Notes: a model not told the origin generated them from the letters alone. Numbered from the stretch's first letter, positions 23,531-35,732 are shown. The stretch is 64,000 nt of DNA from Haemaphysalis longicornis (GCA_013339765.2 CM023448.1:197014409-197078408); one strand, 5' to 3'. Translations and numbers: made by a program.

Positions 23531-23985
23531 GAACACTGTGGCTGTCAGTTTTCCTTCCCCTTCGTATGCATCTTACTGTGTGTGTAAGATGTCTGTGTGA
23601 CACATCAACCCACACCGAACCATTCGATTGAGGAGGCAGCCGACTAACCGCATTCAGCCATGTAATTTCGACATCTAAATACCAGCACAACTGGCATATC
23701 ATCGGTAGCGGCATGACGCCTAGCTGTGCGTGCACGCCCCCCCCTTTTTTACTCGCAAACCGTGCAAGCATAAATGGGAAACTGGCGACGGCGCATACTT
23801 AGGCGTGAAAGACACCGGCGAAAATTTCGCTCGGAAGGCCTTCCAAGGTGAAAAAGAAATATGGGCTCAAGCCGGCGTTTCAACTGGGGAAGTTTCTATT
23901 CTACCGGGAGGGATTCGCAGCTACTAGGTGAAGCTAATTTGAGGGGACACGGTGACGGAGGCTTTTGTTCGTTTTAGTGGGCAGC
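23531..23985 (+). repeat. Unclassified dispersed repeat, copy 2
   Basis: Follows copy 1 in the same orientation, so the two form a diverged tandem pair. It is shorter and has internal deletions relative to copy 1 (for example, the TATA-like gtataaagcggc of copy 1 is gcataaatggga here). Confidence 0.5.
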
Positions 23986-23989
23986 CCTT

Positions 23990-24710
23990 TGGCACCGTTA
24001 CCTGGGCCTAGTGGGAGAGGCGTCTGTTTATGTCCGTATAACCGAGTGAGCGAACGCAGCAGCGTCAAAAAAAAAGGAAAATGGAGAGGAGCACCTATCG
24101 GAGGGCGAAGCGGAGCAAGACATGTGCTGCTACGCCGTTATCTCTCTCACTGCCTTTCCCTCACACATGTTTCATGTGTCGCAACCAAAGAGCGCCCTCC
24201 CCCTGAAACTTTCCCCAGACGCTGTTCCATTCTCCGCTAATTCAAACTACGTGACGTTTGCGCAGGAGGTTCAATCACAATTTGCAACATGCTGGCCGCC
24301 GGCGGCGGCGCACTGCGAGGTAGCAGCAGAGTAGCGCACGCCGCCGTACGTTCGCTGATCAGGCGAACACTTCCTGAGACGCAGCAGAAATGCGCCGTGA
24401 CCGAGAAGACTGTAGCTCGCGCTGCGCATAAATATCATATTAGGGAGTGTAGCAATCTTTAGTGAATTTTTACGCCTATCCGTGCTTCTGTTTATTTTTC
24501 GCAATCATATGATAATCGCATTACGGCCGTCAGCTGCCGACTGCGCAACTTGCCAAATGGGGCGTCGGTGGAGTCGATGAGGACAATAGTTGTTAAAGAG
24601 GTGTCAGCGGTGGTGAGAAGGAGCCCCGGAGCGGCGCCGAGTAAATCGATGACACCCGAATGAAAACTGGGGGGTTAGATATATACTGATTTGCAGTAAA
24701 ACGGCGGTTG
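23990..24710. other. Stretch without recognised genes
   Basis: Moderately GC-rich with short unsupported frames only. Confidence 0.3.
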
Positions 24711-24713
24711 GTT

Positions 24714-25330
24714 ACCTCAGTTCAGGAAGCCACTCTTTTCTGCAGCCCGGGTGGCCCTGTTGATTTGGCGTCGCGGATTCTCCGGGCGCAAGCTGGTCAG
24801 TGCGCATTCCCACCACTCAGGGGATAAGGAGGGGATGGGATAGGGATGCTCGTGGCTAGAACCATACAAGGTGGGCTGTTGTGGTGGGCAGATTGCCGGA
24901 GTTGCAGATGATGGGAGGAGGTCGTAGAGGAGATGTACGAGAGTATGGTGGAGTTAAAATACCTGCCGGTCGGTAAGCTGCGCCACGTTTGGGCCTCTGC
25001 AGTGTGCTGTAGTGAGCGACGGCTGGGGAGGGTGGTAGTGGAAGTGAAGGGGACGGTAGTGGGCAAGGAGGGTAGGATATCTGAGCGGTAGAGGGCGGAG
25101 GTGTGGTGCGGATGCCAGTTGTCTGTCCTCGGACGGGAATCCCGGAAGTTGTTCGCGGGCAGCGGCATGTGTTGCCTCATTTCCTAGGAGGGAGGAGTGC
25201 CCAAAGGTCCGCACTATCTGGATGGTGGCGGGAGTCTTGAGGGATCTCGAAGGATTTTGAAAACCTGGTCAGGGAATCGGCAGAGAAAATAGTAGCGGCA
25301 GACCTGCGGAGAGTCTGTTAGGGTGGTGAG
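24714..25330 (-). mobile_element. Degenerate I-type LINE (RNase H end and C-terminus)
   Basis: The minus strand at about 25210-25150 reads GHSSLLGNEATHAAARE, the last RNase H motif. It then continues with a worn YRDLLAHYR-like segment (RYPTLLAHYRPLHF) and LTDRQVF, the linker before the zinc-binding tail. It is the same family as 17098-18610. Everything upstream is lost and frames are broken. Confidence 0.6.
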
Positions 25331-25339
25331 GTGGCCCGT

Positions 25340-25925
25340 ACAGCTAGGCGTGGCAGCTACCACGGCTACGATGGTTGCTTCTGGGGTATAAAAAATTAAT
25401 AAAAATCAATGTTTTTCCAGTGGTGGGCTTGATCGCAATCGCCTTTCCCCGGGCGCAGTTTATATATCGCCGCATTGCTACCAACGTACGCATTGATAAC
25501 GCATTGCTAACAACAGCGACGCGTATGTGAAGCACTTTATCATAACGGCCCTGGTGGCGCTTTTAATAGCGACTCAGATACGATGCCTGAGTTTGCAAGA
25601 AACATTCTTTGTGTACTGCCAAAGGCTGTTTATTGAGTTAAGCGGAAAATGAATGTGAATGTAGAAAAGGAGGGGCGTCCGAAATTTTTCTTTGTGCAGC
25701 CAAACCTTGCTGAGGGTAACATGTCTTGGGCAAGCGGGAGCTTGCGATTCAAAGCGGTAGCCTTCCGATTTCTAATATTCTGCCGCTAACACATAATAGG
25801 GTTATTATTAACGCAAAATCATTAGGTCTCCCATCAAACGCGAAGTGATTGTAGTCGTCGTCGTCGTCGTTATTGTCGTTGTCGGCGTCAACACGAATGG
25901 TATCAAAATGGCCCCCGCTGTAAAG
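25340..25925. other. Stretch without recognised genes
   Basis: Contains a short (gtc)n run at 25853-25870. No element or gene signature. Confidence 0.3.
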
Positions 25926-25930
25926 AGAAA

Positions 25931-27118
25931 TACAGCAATCCCTCATTAACTCGGACATCTCGAAACATCGCTCAAGTCGAAACTTTTTCTGGGCCGTGCA
26001 TATACCTTCATTGGAGCGGTGTATTTCGCCCCCTTTATCTCAAATAATTTTATCGGGGCACCACGGATATCTCGAAGTGTTGACACTGAGGACACAAAGA
26101 ACACTCCGCTACAGGCAGCTAAGGTCTCTGTTCTAACGCTTAGCTCCCACTACGCGTCGAACGCGGTCACCAGCGAAAAATGCACGTGGAGTACGCGCTG
26201 GATGACGCCGATATTTTCGCCACCGGGATGCTGTCCGTCGCCTACATATATATAGTGGAGATATATCTGTAGACGACGCAGCTGACGATGCGGGCGATGA
26301 GTAGCCTCTAGAAGTGACTATTATGGCTGAAATAAGAAACATGCCGCGCCTGCTTCGCATCAAGATAGAATGTAGCAGTGGTGACCAAAAATTGACGCGA
26401 TGGATTGAAGCACTATGAGAATTCAATTCAATTCAATTCATTTATTTCGCATTCTTAACAAAAAACAACACGAATGCTAGGGCAAAAACAAACATCCGCC
26501 ATGCAGCAGCTTGACAAAGGTCCTTGCCCCTGAGTTTGGCAACGGGCCCATTGGAAACGAGCACTGAACACACACAAGAAATGAAACCAAAAATTTCTAA
26601 TTACAGCAACTAGCAACTAAATACACAGGAATACATAGTTCTACGTAAACAAGGGTACCAGTATATGCAAGCACAAAAGGAATTTCACATCAAATTCTTC
26701 AAACTGAAATTACACAAACTCAAAAGATTGGCAGCAAACAAAATTAGCGCCATAACATCACGCAGAACGCAATGTGAAATATATCAGATTATCGTTAGCC
26801 AAATACTGTAGAAAAATGGTTATAGATTACAAAAATATTTCCTCAGTTCAGAATGTTTTCTGGTGCCAAATGTGAACGCGAAACACGCGAGCATCACGCA
26901 GTTCTTTCTTCTGCGATAATAACAACTTGGTTTTGTGCTGCTACTTATTTGGTCTTTATTGAGAAAGCTTCCCTGTGCAATGGAGCTTTTGCTAACACCG
27001 AAAGCTCTTATTTCAGGCACCTGGCACCAAATTTGCGGCATTTCGCTCACTCGAAACTCCGCTTATCTCAAAATTTTCAGGCGATTTGGCGACTTCGAGT
27101 TAACGAGGGATTACAGTA
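25931..27118. mobile_element. Pogo/mariner-like TIR element, non-autonomous
   Basis: The left end TACAGCAATCCCTCATTAAC matches the reverse complement of the right end TACTGTAATCCCTCGTTAAC with few differences. The similarity fades inward over a few dozen bases (ACTCGRA...). TA occurs at both outer ends, as expected for TA-targeting Tc1/mariner/pogo elements. There is no transposase. A minus-strand retroelement tail (26410-26830) lies inside and is probably a later insertion. Confidence 0.65.
26410..26830 (-). mobile_element. Retroelement 3' end with (TTGAA)n tail, nested in a TIR element
   Basis: On the minus strand the sequence runs through a GCC-containing UTR-like part into AATGCGAAATAAATGAATTG and then repeated TTGAA. 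The tail resembles that of the CR1/Jockey-like fragment at 13356. No coding remnant was identified. The upstream boundary is a guess. Confidence 0.45.
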
Positions 27119-27186
27119 AATAAAAACAGATTTCGGCTCGTGTGAGCTTTGAACCCGGGTTCAAATCTCGCACGCTTTTTTGCAAT

Positions 27187-27410
27187 AGCAAATATGGTGA
27201 GCCCAAGGACGCAGGTTCGATTCCCGGCCGCAGCGGCCGCTTTTGAGATGGAGGCGAAAAGCGCAAACGCCCGTGTGTTCGAAATTTCGGCGCGCGTTAA
27301 AGAACCCCATGTGATCAAAATTCATCCAGAGTCCTCCACTACGGCACGTCTCATCGCCTATCTAGCGTAGGCTCGTTAAACCCCATAATCGAGCAATGAA
27401 ATCCGCAATA
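27187..27410 (+). mobile_element. tRNA-derived SINE, copy with worn head
   Basis: Retains the B box (ggttcgattcc) and the body shared with 33307-33555: ccgcttttgagatggaggcg, cgcccgtgtg, atttcggcgcgcgttaaag, and ccagagtcctccactacggc, ending in a CAAT-like tail. The A-box part is decayed. Confidence 0.65.
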
Positions 27411-28155
27411 GCAAATAAATGATACGCGTTGAAAGCAATGTTTCGTGTTCCGACCCGAACATACAAGAAGCTTGTGCTCGAGCGTAGACCTCGAGGCGGC
27501 ATTTCAAGTAACGAAGGATTTCCCATACATGAGGCGAGAGCAGTGGTACGCGGGAAATATGAATTGACTTGATCAAACCACCGTGTTTCTGGTGGGAGGA
27601 GCGAGACGGGATAGGGGGATAGGAAGAGCTTGAGGGGTGGACGGGGAAAATAAAAGAGAAATTTACATAACAGGGACAACAGAATACTATCGCCTTTCGA
27701 AGACATTTGCGGCGGCGGATTTTTTTTTTTTTGTTCCGTCTGTACGCTTCAATTGTGGAGAACTTTGATCGCGCCGGGCGATTTAATGCGGAGCTCCCCA
27801 ATGCGCTTCGGCAGTTTTCTTTCCAGTGATTGCAGGAGCCGTTGTCCGTGAGGAAAAAGTGCATTTTCGGCTTGTATTTTATGTGGACCTCATGTTTCTG
27901 TTAAAAGTACGAGTGGTTTTCGTCGTCGCCGTAACAATGGGCAGAAATAATTCGTTTCCAGAATAGAAAAATTAATATTGACCTGTCCAGTGCTCAGCAG
28001 ACAATATTTTGTTGCCAGCCTAGTCGCTAAAGACTGCATCGTTCCACAACACACATAATAACTAGCGTCTCGAGATATTAGGCGGCTCAATGTATAGATC
28101 AAATGGCGGTGGAGTATTCTGGAACAAAGCGGTATTGATTTAAAGTGCATGTGCC
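27411..28155. other. Stretch without recognised genes
   Basis: Minus-strand open frames 27362-27864 and 27890-28150 match no family. A poly(T) run is at 27720-27732. Confidence 0.3.
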
Positions 28156-28159
28156 CACA

Positions 28160-28804
28160 TTACAGGGTGTACATTACATGAGCAAGAGAGCCGAGGTACG
28201 GAACCTGTTCACCTTGAAAAATGGTTGAAACAAGGACGTGCTCTTTCAGAATTCTTTCCCACGGTTTACTTCAAACGGACGGAAAGAGGATTGAAAAATA
28301 GGAAAATGGCCTTTGACTTATCTTGCCTAAGCAACGAACAGGTGATAGAACACCGGGTTCCAGGGCTGATCTGCGGAGACGACTAGGTGTTACTAGCGGA
28401 TAATGCGAAACGCTTACAGATTCTTGTGAACACCTGTAGCAAAGAAGGAATCTGGGCTTAAATTTTACATTCTAATGCCATGGTACATGTGTTTTTTTCT
28501 GATTAAGCGAGCACACAAGTAATGATTCTGATGAAAGCCAAAACATTTATAAAGCAGTACAGACACTTGAATATACGGCTAAACGTAGGAAAGTTCGTGC
28601 GTAAAATTTATGTCCTTGCTTAAAAATGATAGCCTGCAGCAGCTAGATCACTTCGGCAAATGCCGATGGCAATTTAACTGCCATTCCCACATTTAAAGAG
28701 AAGCCTTCATCCACCATCATCCCAACCTACCTAAATACACATCAGAAGCCATGAAAAGCATAGGTAAACAAAATGGGACCGCACGGAAACCGAGTGTTGT
28801 ATGG
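28160..28804 (+). mobile_element. Degenerate LINE reverse transcriptase, left half (split by a hAT-like element)
   Basis: The plus strand encodes QGRALSEFFPTVYF (the QG..LSP motif), KMAFDLSCLSNEQVIEHR, then VPGLICGDD(stop)VLLADNAK, the worn catalytic Y/FADD box with its usual neighbours, and LVNTCSKEG. The frame resumes at 28770-28812 as NRVLYGYK and continues beyond the inserted element at 31251. Stops are frequent and the copy is old. Confidence 0.65.
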
Positions 28805-28812
28805 GTATAAAC
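28805..28812. repeat. 8-bp target-site duplication, left of the hAT-like element
   Basis: gtataaac, identical to 31243-31250. Confidence 0.9.
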
Positions 28813-31242
28813 TAGGGGTGTGCGAATATTCGAAACTTTCGAATATTACTCGAATATTAAAAATGTCTTATTCGTATTCGCTTCGAAAACTATGTATTCG
28901 AAACATTCGAATATTCGAAAGGGTTCGAATAATCGGCTATTATCGAATATTTGGATTGATTAGTTGAAGGAGGGGACGCGGCTTTTGAGTTCGGAAAAAA
29001 ATGACCAAAACATCGTTTTTTTTTTTTGAAAGCCACATATTTGGCTTCCATGTTTGCTATCCTGTGCGTTTGCAAAGTTTTCCCGCCGTAAACTGGCACA
29101 AAGTGGCTTAAAAAATACTTTTGGCAGCAGCGGTGACAAAACGTCAGCGCAAAAGGGCAAAAAAAAACGGCAATTTTCGCAGCGCTGTATCTCCGAAACG
29201 GTGCCACCGGGCGCGGCGATTTTGGTACCATTGGATCGGCCGTGCGCATAGAGTTTCATACTCTATGTTTCATACTCATCTTCTTTCCGGTCCCGGGCGT
29301 CTTACTTATCTTCGTTCATTCCCAAACGCACGTACGGCAGAAAAATTGGCCTTCCGGCCCTTCTCATTGGGCGTCGCTGCGGCAATGCAAGATGGCGGCC
29401 CTTCAACTGCGTAGTTCGCTTTTCTGAGTTCATTTCCGCTGCTTCCCGCGGCCAAGTTTCTGTTCAGCTATTTAACTGCTGTGGTATTAACACGGACATC
29501 ATCGCGATGGTAATGCCTGAGATCACAAGACAGATTACTGGAAGTTGCGTGGCTCCAAAGGCGAAGGTAATCGAGCGCTTCGGGGTGCACGTGACTTTAT
29601 CCCGGAGAGTGAAACGCGGTGTGTTCGCTTGTGATACCGGTTTTCAAAGTGATCTTTTCGCCAGATTTGCGATGTTTACATGCTTAGTTATTGCTAAACT
29701 TGACAGTAGGCTCGCTAGCCTTTGGAAAGAAACGGACGACGCCTCAAAAGCTGCCGCGCGCACTGCGTAGCCACTGTGCGTTGGAGCATCGCCTAAATGC
29801 GCAACCGGGTACGATTGAACGCCAGTAGCTGTAATTAATGCCTGTGATGTTAGATTTAATCTTAAGAGTGACCTGCGTGGCTATGTCAGGGACAATCAAA
29901 GTATGACATGTTGTGGTATACGAGCACCGTGATGCGGGTGAGCCATAGAGCTTTCTTGCGTAACGTATCCCGTACACTTAATTATGCAAACAGGTCTGAG
30001 TTAGGAATAAAAACATGTTGACGGCGTTAGAAATCTACGTTACTGTCGTAGCATTTAAAAAATTGTATTTTTTAAGGGAAATATAAATACCAATGCATAC
30101 ATCTATTGTGCATATTGGCTGTGCTTCGAGGAATATTCGATGTCCTGAATTTCAAGAGTACTTAAAAAATCGTGCATGCATTGAAGTTGGAGTTATGCAG
30201 AATATTGTGCCAAGCTTCAAAGTATCTCATTTGTATCCTTGTGGTATGTAAACTTTTCGCAATGAACACCTGCACGTACGAGTACTAAGTTGCTGCCCCA
30301 GACAACGTTATAAATCATTAAAGTCGAAACTCAGTTTTGAAATTTAAGCAAAAAAAGAGTGCTTCACTTGTTGCCACAGTGACAACACTGCAAATTGAAC
30401 TTGTCCAGTGCAGTACAGGCAACCAGCCAACCAACCTACTTTGCATTGAAAGCCATCTCCCCCCGCCCCCCCCCCCCCCTTTGGTCCGTAACTGGGCTAT
30501 GTACTCTCCCCAAAGGAGCTGAAAATGGTGTTTTGTAAAAAGGCAACAGGCACTCCAATTTCAACGCAAGGCATTCCAGAAGCCCCGTGCTCAAAAGGAC
30601 ACGAAAGGCTAACACCCCAGCGATGTTTGATGAATGAAATGAATGAAACTTCACAAGCCGTTTCCTCAAAACAGTTTTTTTTTTTGCCACCTACATCGCT
30701 TGTTCCAGTGATTTTGACCGCTAGGTATGTTGATTCCATTCTTTGCGTTGCATTCCTTGATGAACAGTTCAGGTCTTGCCACTCTTAGGTTTTCAGGTTT
30801 ACTATTTGGAAGTTTTTTATTCAAATAGTCGTTCATGGTCTAAATGCCTGTAGAACATTCATCTCTAAAAACTGAAAACTAAAAAAATTGCGTTGTAATA
30901 AAAAATAGAAGACTGCCCCGCCCTCGTCCATTCATTTGGAAATGCAAAGAACGAACAATTTTTATACCATGTTTTATAGGCCGCTCAAGCTCAGTACAAG
31001 GCGAGAAGAAAGAAAATTTTATAGATAAAAAGTGTTTTTAAATATAACTTTCACATTTTTATGGTGTTATCACGAAAGCATCTCCAGTTGCTGTGTGAAT
31101 TTTCATCGAAATCCACAAACAACTAAAAAAGTTGATTTCGAAACCCATGTTCCCATTAATTATTCTATATTCGATTCGATATTGGAAGCTAGATGTTGGT
31201 ATTCGATTCGCATTCGAGAAATTTGATATTCGCACACCCCTA
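28813..31242. mobile_element. hAT-like DNA transposon, non-autonomous, 2430 bp
   Basis: The termini TAGGGGTGTGCGAATATT and, inverted, AATATCGCACACCCCTA-type sequence form short inverted repeats. A perfect 8-bp duplication (gtataaac) flanks the element, the hallmark of hAT insertions. Both ends are surrounded by cgaatattcgaa-type subterminal repeats. I found no hAT transposase domain. The 87-codon frame at 29507-29770 is unassigned. The element was inserted into the older LINE at 28160-31960. Confidence 0.85.
30463..30480. repeat. Poly(C) tract
   Basis: A C-rich run (ccccgcccccccccccccct) inside the hAT-like element. Confidence 0.7.
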
Positions 31243-31250
31243 GTATAAAC
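31243..31250. repeat. 8-bp target-site duplication, right of the hAT-like element
   Basis: gtataaac, identical to 28805-28812. Confidence 0.9.
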
Positions 31251-31960
31251 ATTACGAAATAGGGACATATTGAAAAAACATAATAATGGCCGGACGGACT
31301 TCAGCTAACGTAGTGTTATACGCTTAACATACAGAACCGTATAAGGCATTTACGTAAACTAAAAGACGATGCGCTGTAAGACTTCAAGCTCTAACCACGA
31401 GTATGCAGTGCACGGGAATGTGGGCTAGGCGTCACTTGAATACCAAGGCTGAAAAAATAAAATACTATATTTTATCATCGGGGAAAGGTTAAGAACTATG
31501 GTTAACCCTAATTGGGCAATTAAAGGGTCAAGTACTTCTACTTGAATAGAGCGGATGCTCCGGCGAAAGAAGGTACTAGAAGGCTCACTGGGAAATATGT
31601 GAACGTTCAAGATGGCCAAATAAGAGTGAAAAGAGATGAGAACTTAGCGCTGGGGGAGAAAATAGAAACCGAAACGTCTTTGGGGATGTACGGGTTCCAG
31701 GTGCGTCATACCAGAGGGGTAGCTGAACAACAGGGCTGGTGCCTTTCCCTTTACCCTTTCGGTCATGGTGGTGTCAATTGACGCTACCACCTAAAAGTTT
31801 CTCTAGCGCCAAAAGAACAAAAGAAAAACTGCTAGTTTTCTGGGGAATGGTTCTTCAATGATGCCTGTTGCGATAGATGTTACTCTTGTTTCAGTTTAGT
31901 GGAGCTGAACGCTGCAAAGAAGAAGCTCCGGGGAAGGCGAAATTACGACATTGAGGCTCA
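31251..31960 (+). mobile_element. Degenerate LINE, right half
   Basis: If one copy of the duplication is removed, the frame left of the hAT-like element (VLYGYK) continues directly into HYEIGTY(stop)KNIIMAG and then ANVVLYA. That parallels the usual post-RT segment of this LINE type (G[YF].[YR][ED]...LWK..). It shows the two halves were one element. Beyond about 31350 the sequence is too worn to follow in one frame. The 79-codon frame at 31542-31781 may be part of it. Confidence 0.55.
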
Positions 31961-31964
31961 AAAA

Positions 31965-32975
31965 AATGGCGGTCCGAGTTTTATTTCCAAGCGTGTAAAT
32001 CTATAAATACTTGAACTACGAAGCTGTGTTTTTGTTTGTAAGTTCATGTAGTCATAAGGTTTAGGAAAATATGCAAACCTTCTGTCTCTGCTCAAAGTAA
32101 AATGTTTAATTGCCCGATGTCCTAATTAATTGCCTCATTAATAAATCTGTTAATATTTGCACTTCTAGCCCTATTTTTGTTTGCGGGCTTATGGGACCCT
32201 AAAATTTAGTTAAAACACGCCGAAAACACTGTTTTTCTTGAAATAAAAAATCAGGTTGAGAGGGTTAAGGCCCCGACAGGCTTGGGAGGCAGTGTATTTA
32301 GAATTATGAGACACGTGCGGTACGCGGATCAGAAACTGACAAGATTTAACGCAGGGTGTTATAATGTGATTGCATACATCAAAAAAGACAGTATTTCATA
32401 CGGCGGTCCGCACGCACCGGGGACCGTCCGCAGTTGCCACCGGATAGCATGCGGAAGAGCGTGCGTGTCGACGCCACTATCACGGCGAATTCGCAAGGGA
32501 TAAGCCACATTGAATGTTTTGGCACTCTAAATCGCGTGGTAGGACAGATTCCCGCAGCAACATCGGCGGGCTCACACCCACATGCGACGAAGGCGAAACG
32601 AAAACCACCGGAAATTTGTCAGCGTTGCTAGACTACCGAAAATGCGGCGCCCGCTACTTTTTAAAGTTACGCATTAACAATATCGAGCGTGATCGTTAAT
32701 AGAAATGATAAAAATTTCGTTTAGGCTGAAAAAACGTTTATTTTATAGTGAATCCCGGCATTGTGCTGCATTTTGATGCCAAACGACAGGAGACATGTTG
32801 ATTTAGCCGCGTCAAAGCAGTTGGCGCCCACCGTAGGTACATAGACGGAAGGCAAGGCATGCAAAGAAATTTATCTGCAGTGAACTAGAATGTTGTATTA
32901 GTGCGAAAAAGAGGAAATTTAAATTGGGGAGCACTGCAGTCAAAAACAATAAAATTCGTAAGGAGGGCTACTGTG
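31965..32975. other. Stretch without recognised genes
   Basis: AT-rich with short frames only. No element boundary was recognised. Confidence 0.3.
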
Positions 32976-32983
32976 TAACGCCG

Positions 32984-33100
32984 GAGGGAACATTGCGTAG
33001 TGGATACAGTATCCGCCTGTCACTCCACGCTAGCGGGTTCGAATCCCGGCATATGCCGAGCTTCATTGCTTTTTTGAGAAATATGTGACGTAAGATGAAT
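32984..33100 (+). mobile_element. tRNA-derived SINE head
   Basis: A box (TTGCGTAGTGG) and B box (GGTTCGAATCCC) at tRNA-like spacing, then a non-tRNA body. The segment tagtggatacagtatccgcc recurs in reverse at 34138-34175. It is not a functional tRNA, since the acceptor stem does not pair. Confidence 0.6.
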
Positions 33101-33306
33101 ATTGTTACAGAAGGCTGGGAATCGACGGCGTCCATGGTTATTTTTGTAGGGAAGAACCTTTGCTCCAAACGTCACGTAGTCCTTCCTTATTTTACAGTGG
33201 CTTGGCGTGGCATAGGCGGTGTATGACGGTTGTGTGCCCCACCTTATCTTGCCCCACCGTACACGGAGTACACTTGAAGATAATATTTTAGTTCCCTGTA
33301 ACGGAA

Positions 33307-33555
33307 AGGAATTTCATTTGATTGATTGTAGGGTTTAACGCGCCGACGCAACGCAGGCGATGAGGCACGCCGTAGTGGAGGGCTCCGGATTAATTTTGAC
33401 CACCTGGGGATCTTTAACGTGCGCCGAAATCTCGTACACACGGGCGTTTTTGCTTTTCGCCTCCATCAGAAAAGCGGCCGCCGCGGCCGGGAATCGAACC
33501 CACGACCTCGTGCTCAGCAGCGCAACGCCTTAGCCACTGAGGCGCCACGGCGGGT
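33307..33555 (-). mobile_element. tRNA-derived SINE, full-length copy
   Basis: On the minus strand it has a tRNA-like head with an A box (TGGCGCCTCAGTGG) and a B box (GGTTCGATTCCC). The body carries ATTTCGGCGCACGTTAAAG and CCGGAGCCCTCCACTACGGC, and a CAAT-repeat tail follows. Flanking taacggaa at 33299-33306 and 33556-33563 is a likely short target duplication. Same family as 27187-27410. Confidence 0.75.
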
Positions 33556-33714
33556 TAACGGAATTTGGTGCTGCTCTACTTCCCAAAATCGTGATCAAAA
33601 GAATATACTCTAAAGATTTCGCGTTCTGACCCGAATAGACAGCTATGGCTAACCGGAACGGCGAAGTAAGCGGGTAGAACAAACAGAATCCTGGACTAAG
33701 GGCCCCGCCCACTT

Positions 33715-34957
33715 ATCAGCTCTTGAGTTGAATAAAGTTTTTCCTCCACCTCGGAACTGCGTACATTTTTGTGATGAATCCTGACCTTCCTCATCCTTGA
33801 ATCGAAAAAGGGGATACAAACCTTAGAGGATGGTGATGCACGCCCACTTTTTCGCCGTAAAGTGGGTGATAACTCTCCCCCTAAGTGATAACTATGTCCT
33901 CAATTACATCTCTACAGTTACCCCGGAAGCCAGCTACCACGCAACCTTCGATTTGCTAGGGGCCACTAATTTTGAGGGAGTGTTAATTGGTGGCCGCAGA
34001 TGAGGCAGAATCGATGATTCGGGCAAGGCAGCCAACGTCTATGGAGCTGTAGCTAAGAAAGCTACATGTAGTTTCTCTTAACATTATAAACTGCCTGAGA
34101 GAAGAAACTTCACGTGGCAGTATAAATGAAACAAATAATATTGCTTGGCAGGCGGAGACTGTATCCACTATACCATTTACCCTCCAGTGTTTGGGTGCAG
34201 CGCACCCAGCCTATTTCCAAGTTTCTGACTTCAATTTGGGTGTGCTGCTTTTGCCAGGATAAAAACTATTCTATTTCGCTGTAACGCAGCCTCTTCTCTT
34301 TACGGGCTGCCAAACTCGCGAAAAAGAAATCAACAATGAAACTGCCGATTATTAGCTAATCTTTCGTTTGCCACAGTGCTGCGCAACTCGCACTTGCATC
34401 GCGATCCGCTCATCTGAAATCCTGCCGCGATTGCCGAAACGGCCGCGTCTGACGAGCCCGTTCAGTGCGCCAAAATGCTCCAGGTGGCTTAGCCATTATA
34501 GGGGGAGTGCTTCTGCTTCGAGAGCGAATCAACACGGGAGGGGTTGCTCAACCAGCACAACGCCCGCGCTTTCCATTTTGGGGATACTCCACGCAGAACA
34601 GGATTGCGCTGTGCGCCGGTGCGAAGAAAGGCCCATTCATGGACGTGATCAGCAATGCTTGGGCAGTAAAGTTGAGTGCACCCAACGAGCCTTTCATGCA
34701 CCGGAGCGTTGTCTCATTGAAGGGGTGTCACGTGGCGCACCGAAAAAAACCTGTTGACCTCGAGACGTCACGCGGTCAACAAAGTTGAAACATGCACCTC
34801 GAAACGAATATGTGCAAGGGAAGCGCTCTGTAGCATTGGGTGGGTTACAAAGATCGGCGTGACAGCTGTTGCCGGGCTTGAAATGCCCCAGCTGCTTTCT
34901 GTATTGTCCTTTAAAAACGATTGCCGTTCTTGGGCAACCAAAACGCAAAAATTTTTA
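33715..34957. other. Stretch with a SINE relic at 34138-34175, otherwise unassigned
   Basis: Read in reverse, 34138-34175 repeats the A-box region of the SINE head at 32984 (tagtggatacagtctccgcc). Plus-strand frames 34368-34757 and 34465-34788 overlap in two phases and match nothing known. Confidence 0.35.
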
Positions 34958-34988
<31 letters not shown>

Positions 34989-34990
34989 GC

Positions 34991-35030
<40 letters not shown>

Positions 35031-35034
35031 CGTA

Positions 35035-35077
<43 letters not shown>

Positions 35078-35078
35078 C
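34958..35078. repeat. (TCTG)n microsatellite
   Basis: About 120 bp of tetranucleotide repeat with two interruptions (near 34990 and 35029-35034). It produces long artificial open frames on both strands. Confidence 0.95.
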
Positions 35079-35079
35079 C

Positions 35080-35725
35080 AGCCAAAACATTTGACACGTA
35101 TCTGTTTTCTCCGCTGCAAATATACTACTGCAATGGCTAACACATGCACATTCGTCACGGCGAAGTAATCCCAGACATATATGAGGCCAAATATAAGTAT
35201 GTAATAGAGATAAAAGAGCTCTTTTAATTAAAGTACACGTTGAATCGGTTGATATGTGCTAACAAATAAAAAGAAAGACGAAGCATTTAAAACGGGGGTG
35301 AAGAGAAGCCAAGTAAAATTGCGCTTCCCCAACAGATGGCCCGCGAGCAGTGCAAATACGGAAATATTGAATGGGATTAAAGGAACCGCCATTGCATTCA
35401 TCATTGAAGGAGCGAGAGCGGATGGAAGCAGCATGACAGTTGAGACGGTGGAAGATGGAAAGGTAAGAATGGATCCGAAAGTAAGAGCGGACGAACACTG
35501 CCGCCTTTCTACATTTCCAGCGAAGTGAGCAACCACGCGGTCAATTATTACAGTACTCGAAGGGACACGGAAAATAGGTTTGTTTATCAGCACTTTCGTT
35601 TACAACGAAACTGGTTAGCATTGCGTGGTGCGAAATCTGCGGATTAAGTAGAACGGTGGAACCTGATCCGGAACTAAAGTGGCGAAACGTAAGCTGTAGA
35701 TATTTTCTAAGCATATAACACTTGA
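35080..35725. other. Stretch without recognised genes
   Basis: Frames at 35256-35528 (+) and 35228-35593 (-) overlap on opposite strands. No family was recognised. Confidence 0.3.
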
Positions 35726-35732
35726 ATATATA

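Noticed and set aside
23181..23771. 196-codon minus-strand frame
   Set aside because: It runs across two diverged copies of a non-coding repeat on the opposite strand and has no recognisable domain.
32984..33058. Functional tRNA gene
   Set aside because: A and B boxes are present, but the acceptor and anticodon stems do not pair and a SINE body follows. The same holds for the tRNA-like segments at 5729, 22495, 33477, 37099, 42205 and 42538.
34958..35078. CRISPR array
   Set aside because: Regular short repeats without spacers form a simple microsatellite, and the DNA is eukaryotic.
34754..35168. Cys/Leu/Ser/Val- and Asp/Arg/Gln/Thr-repeat proteins
   Set aside because: These are translations of the TCTG tetranucleotide repeat.
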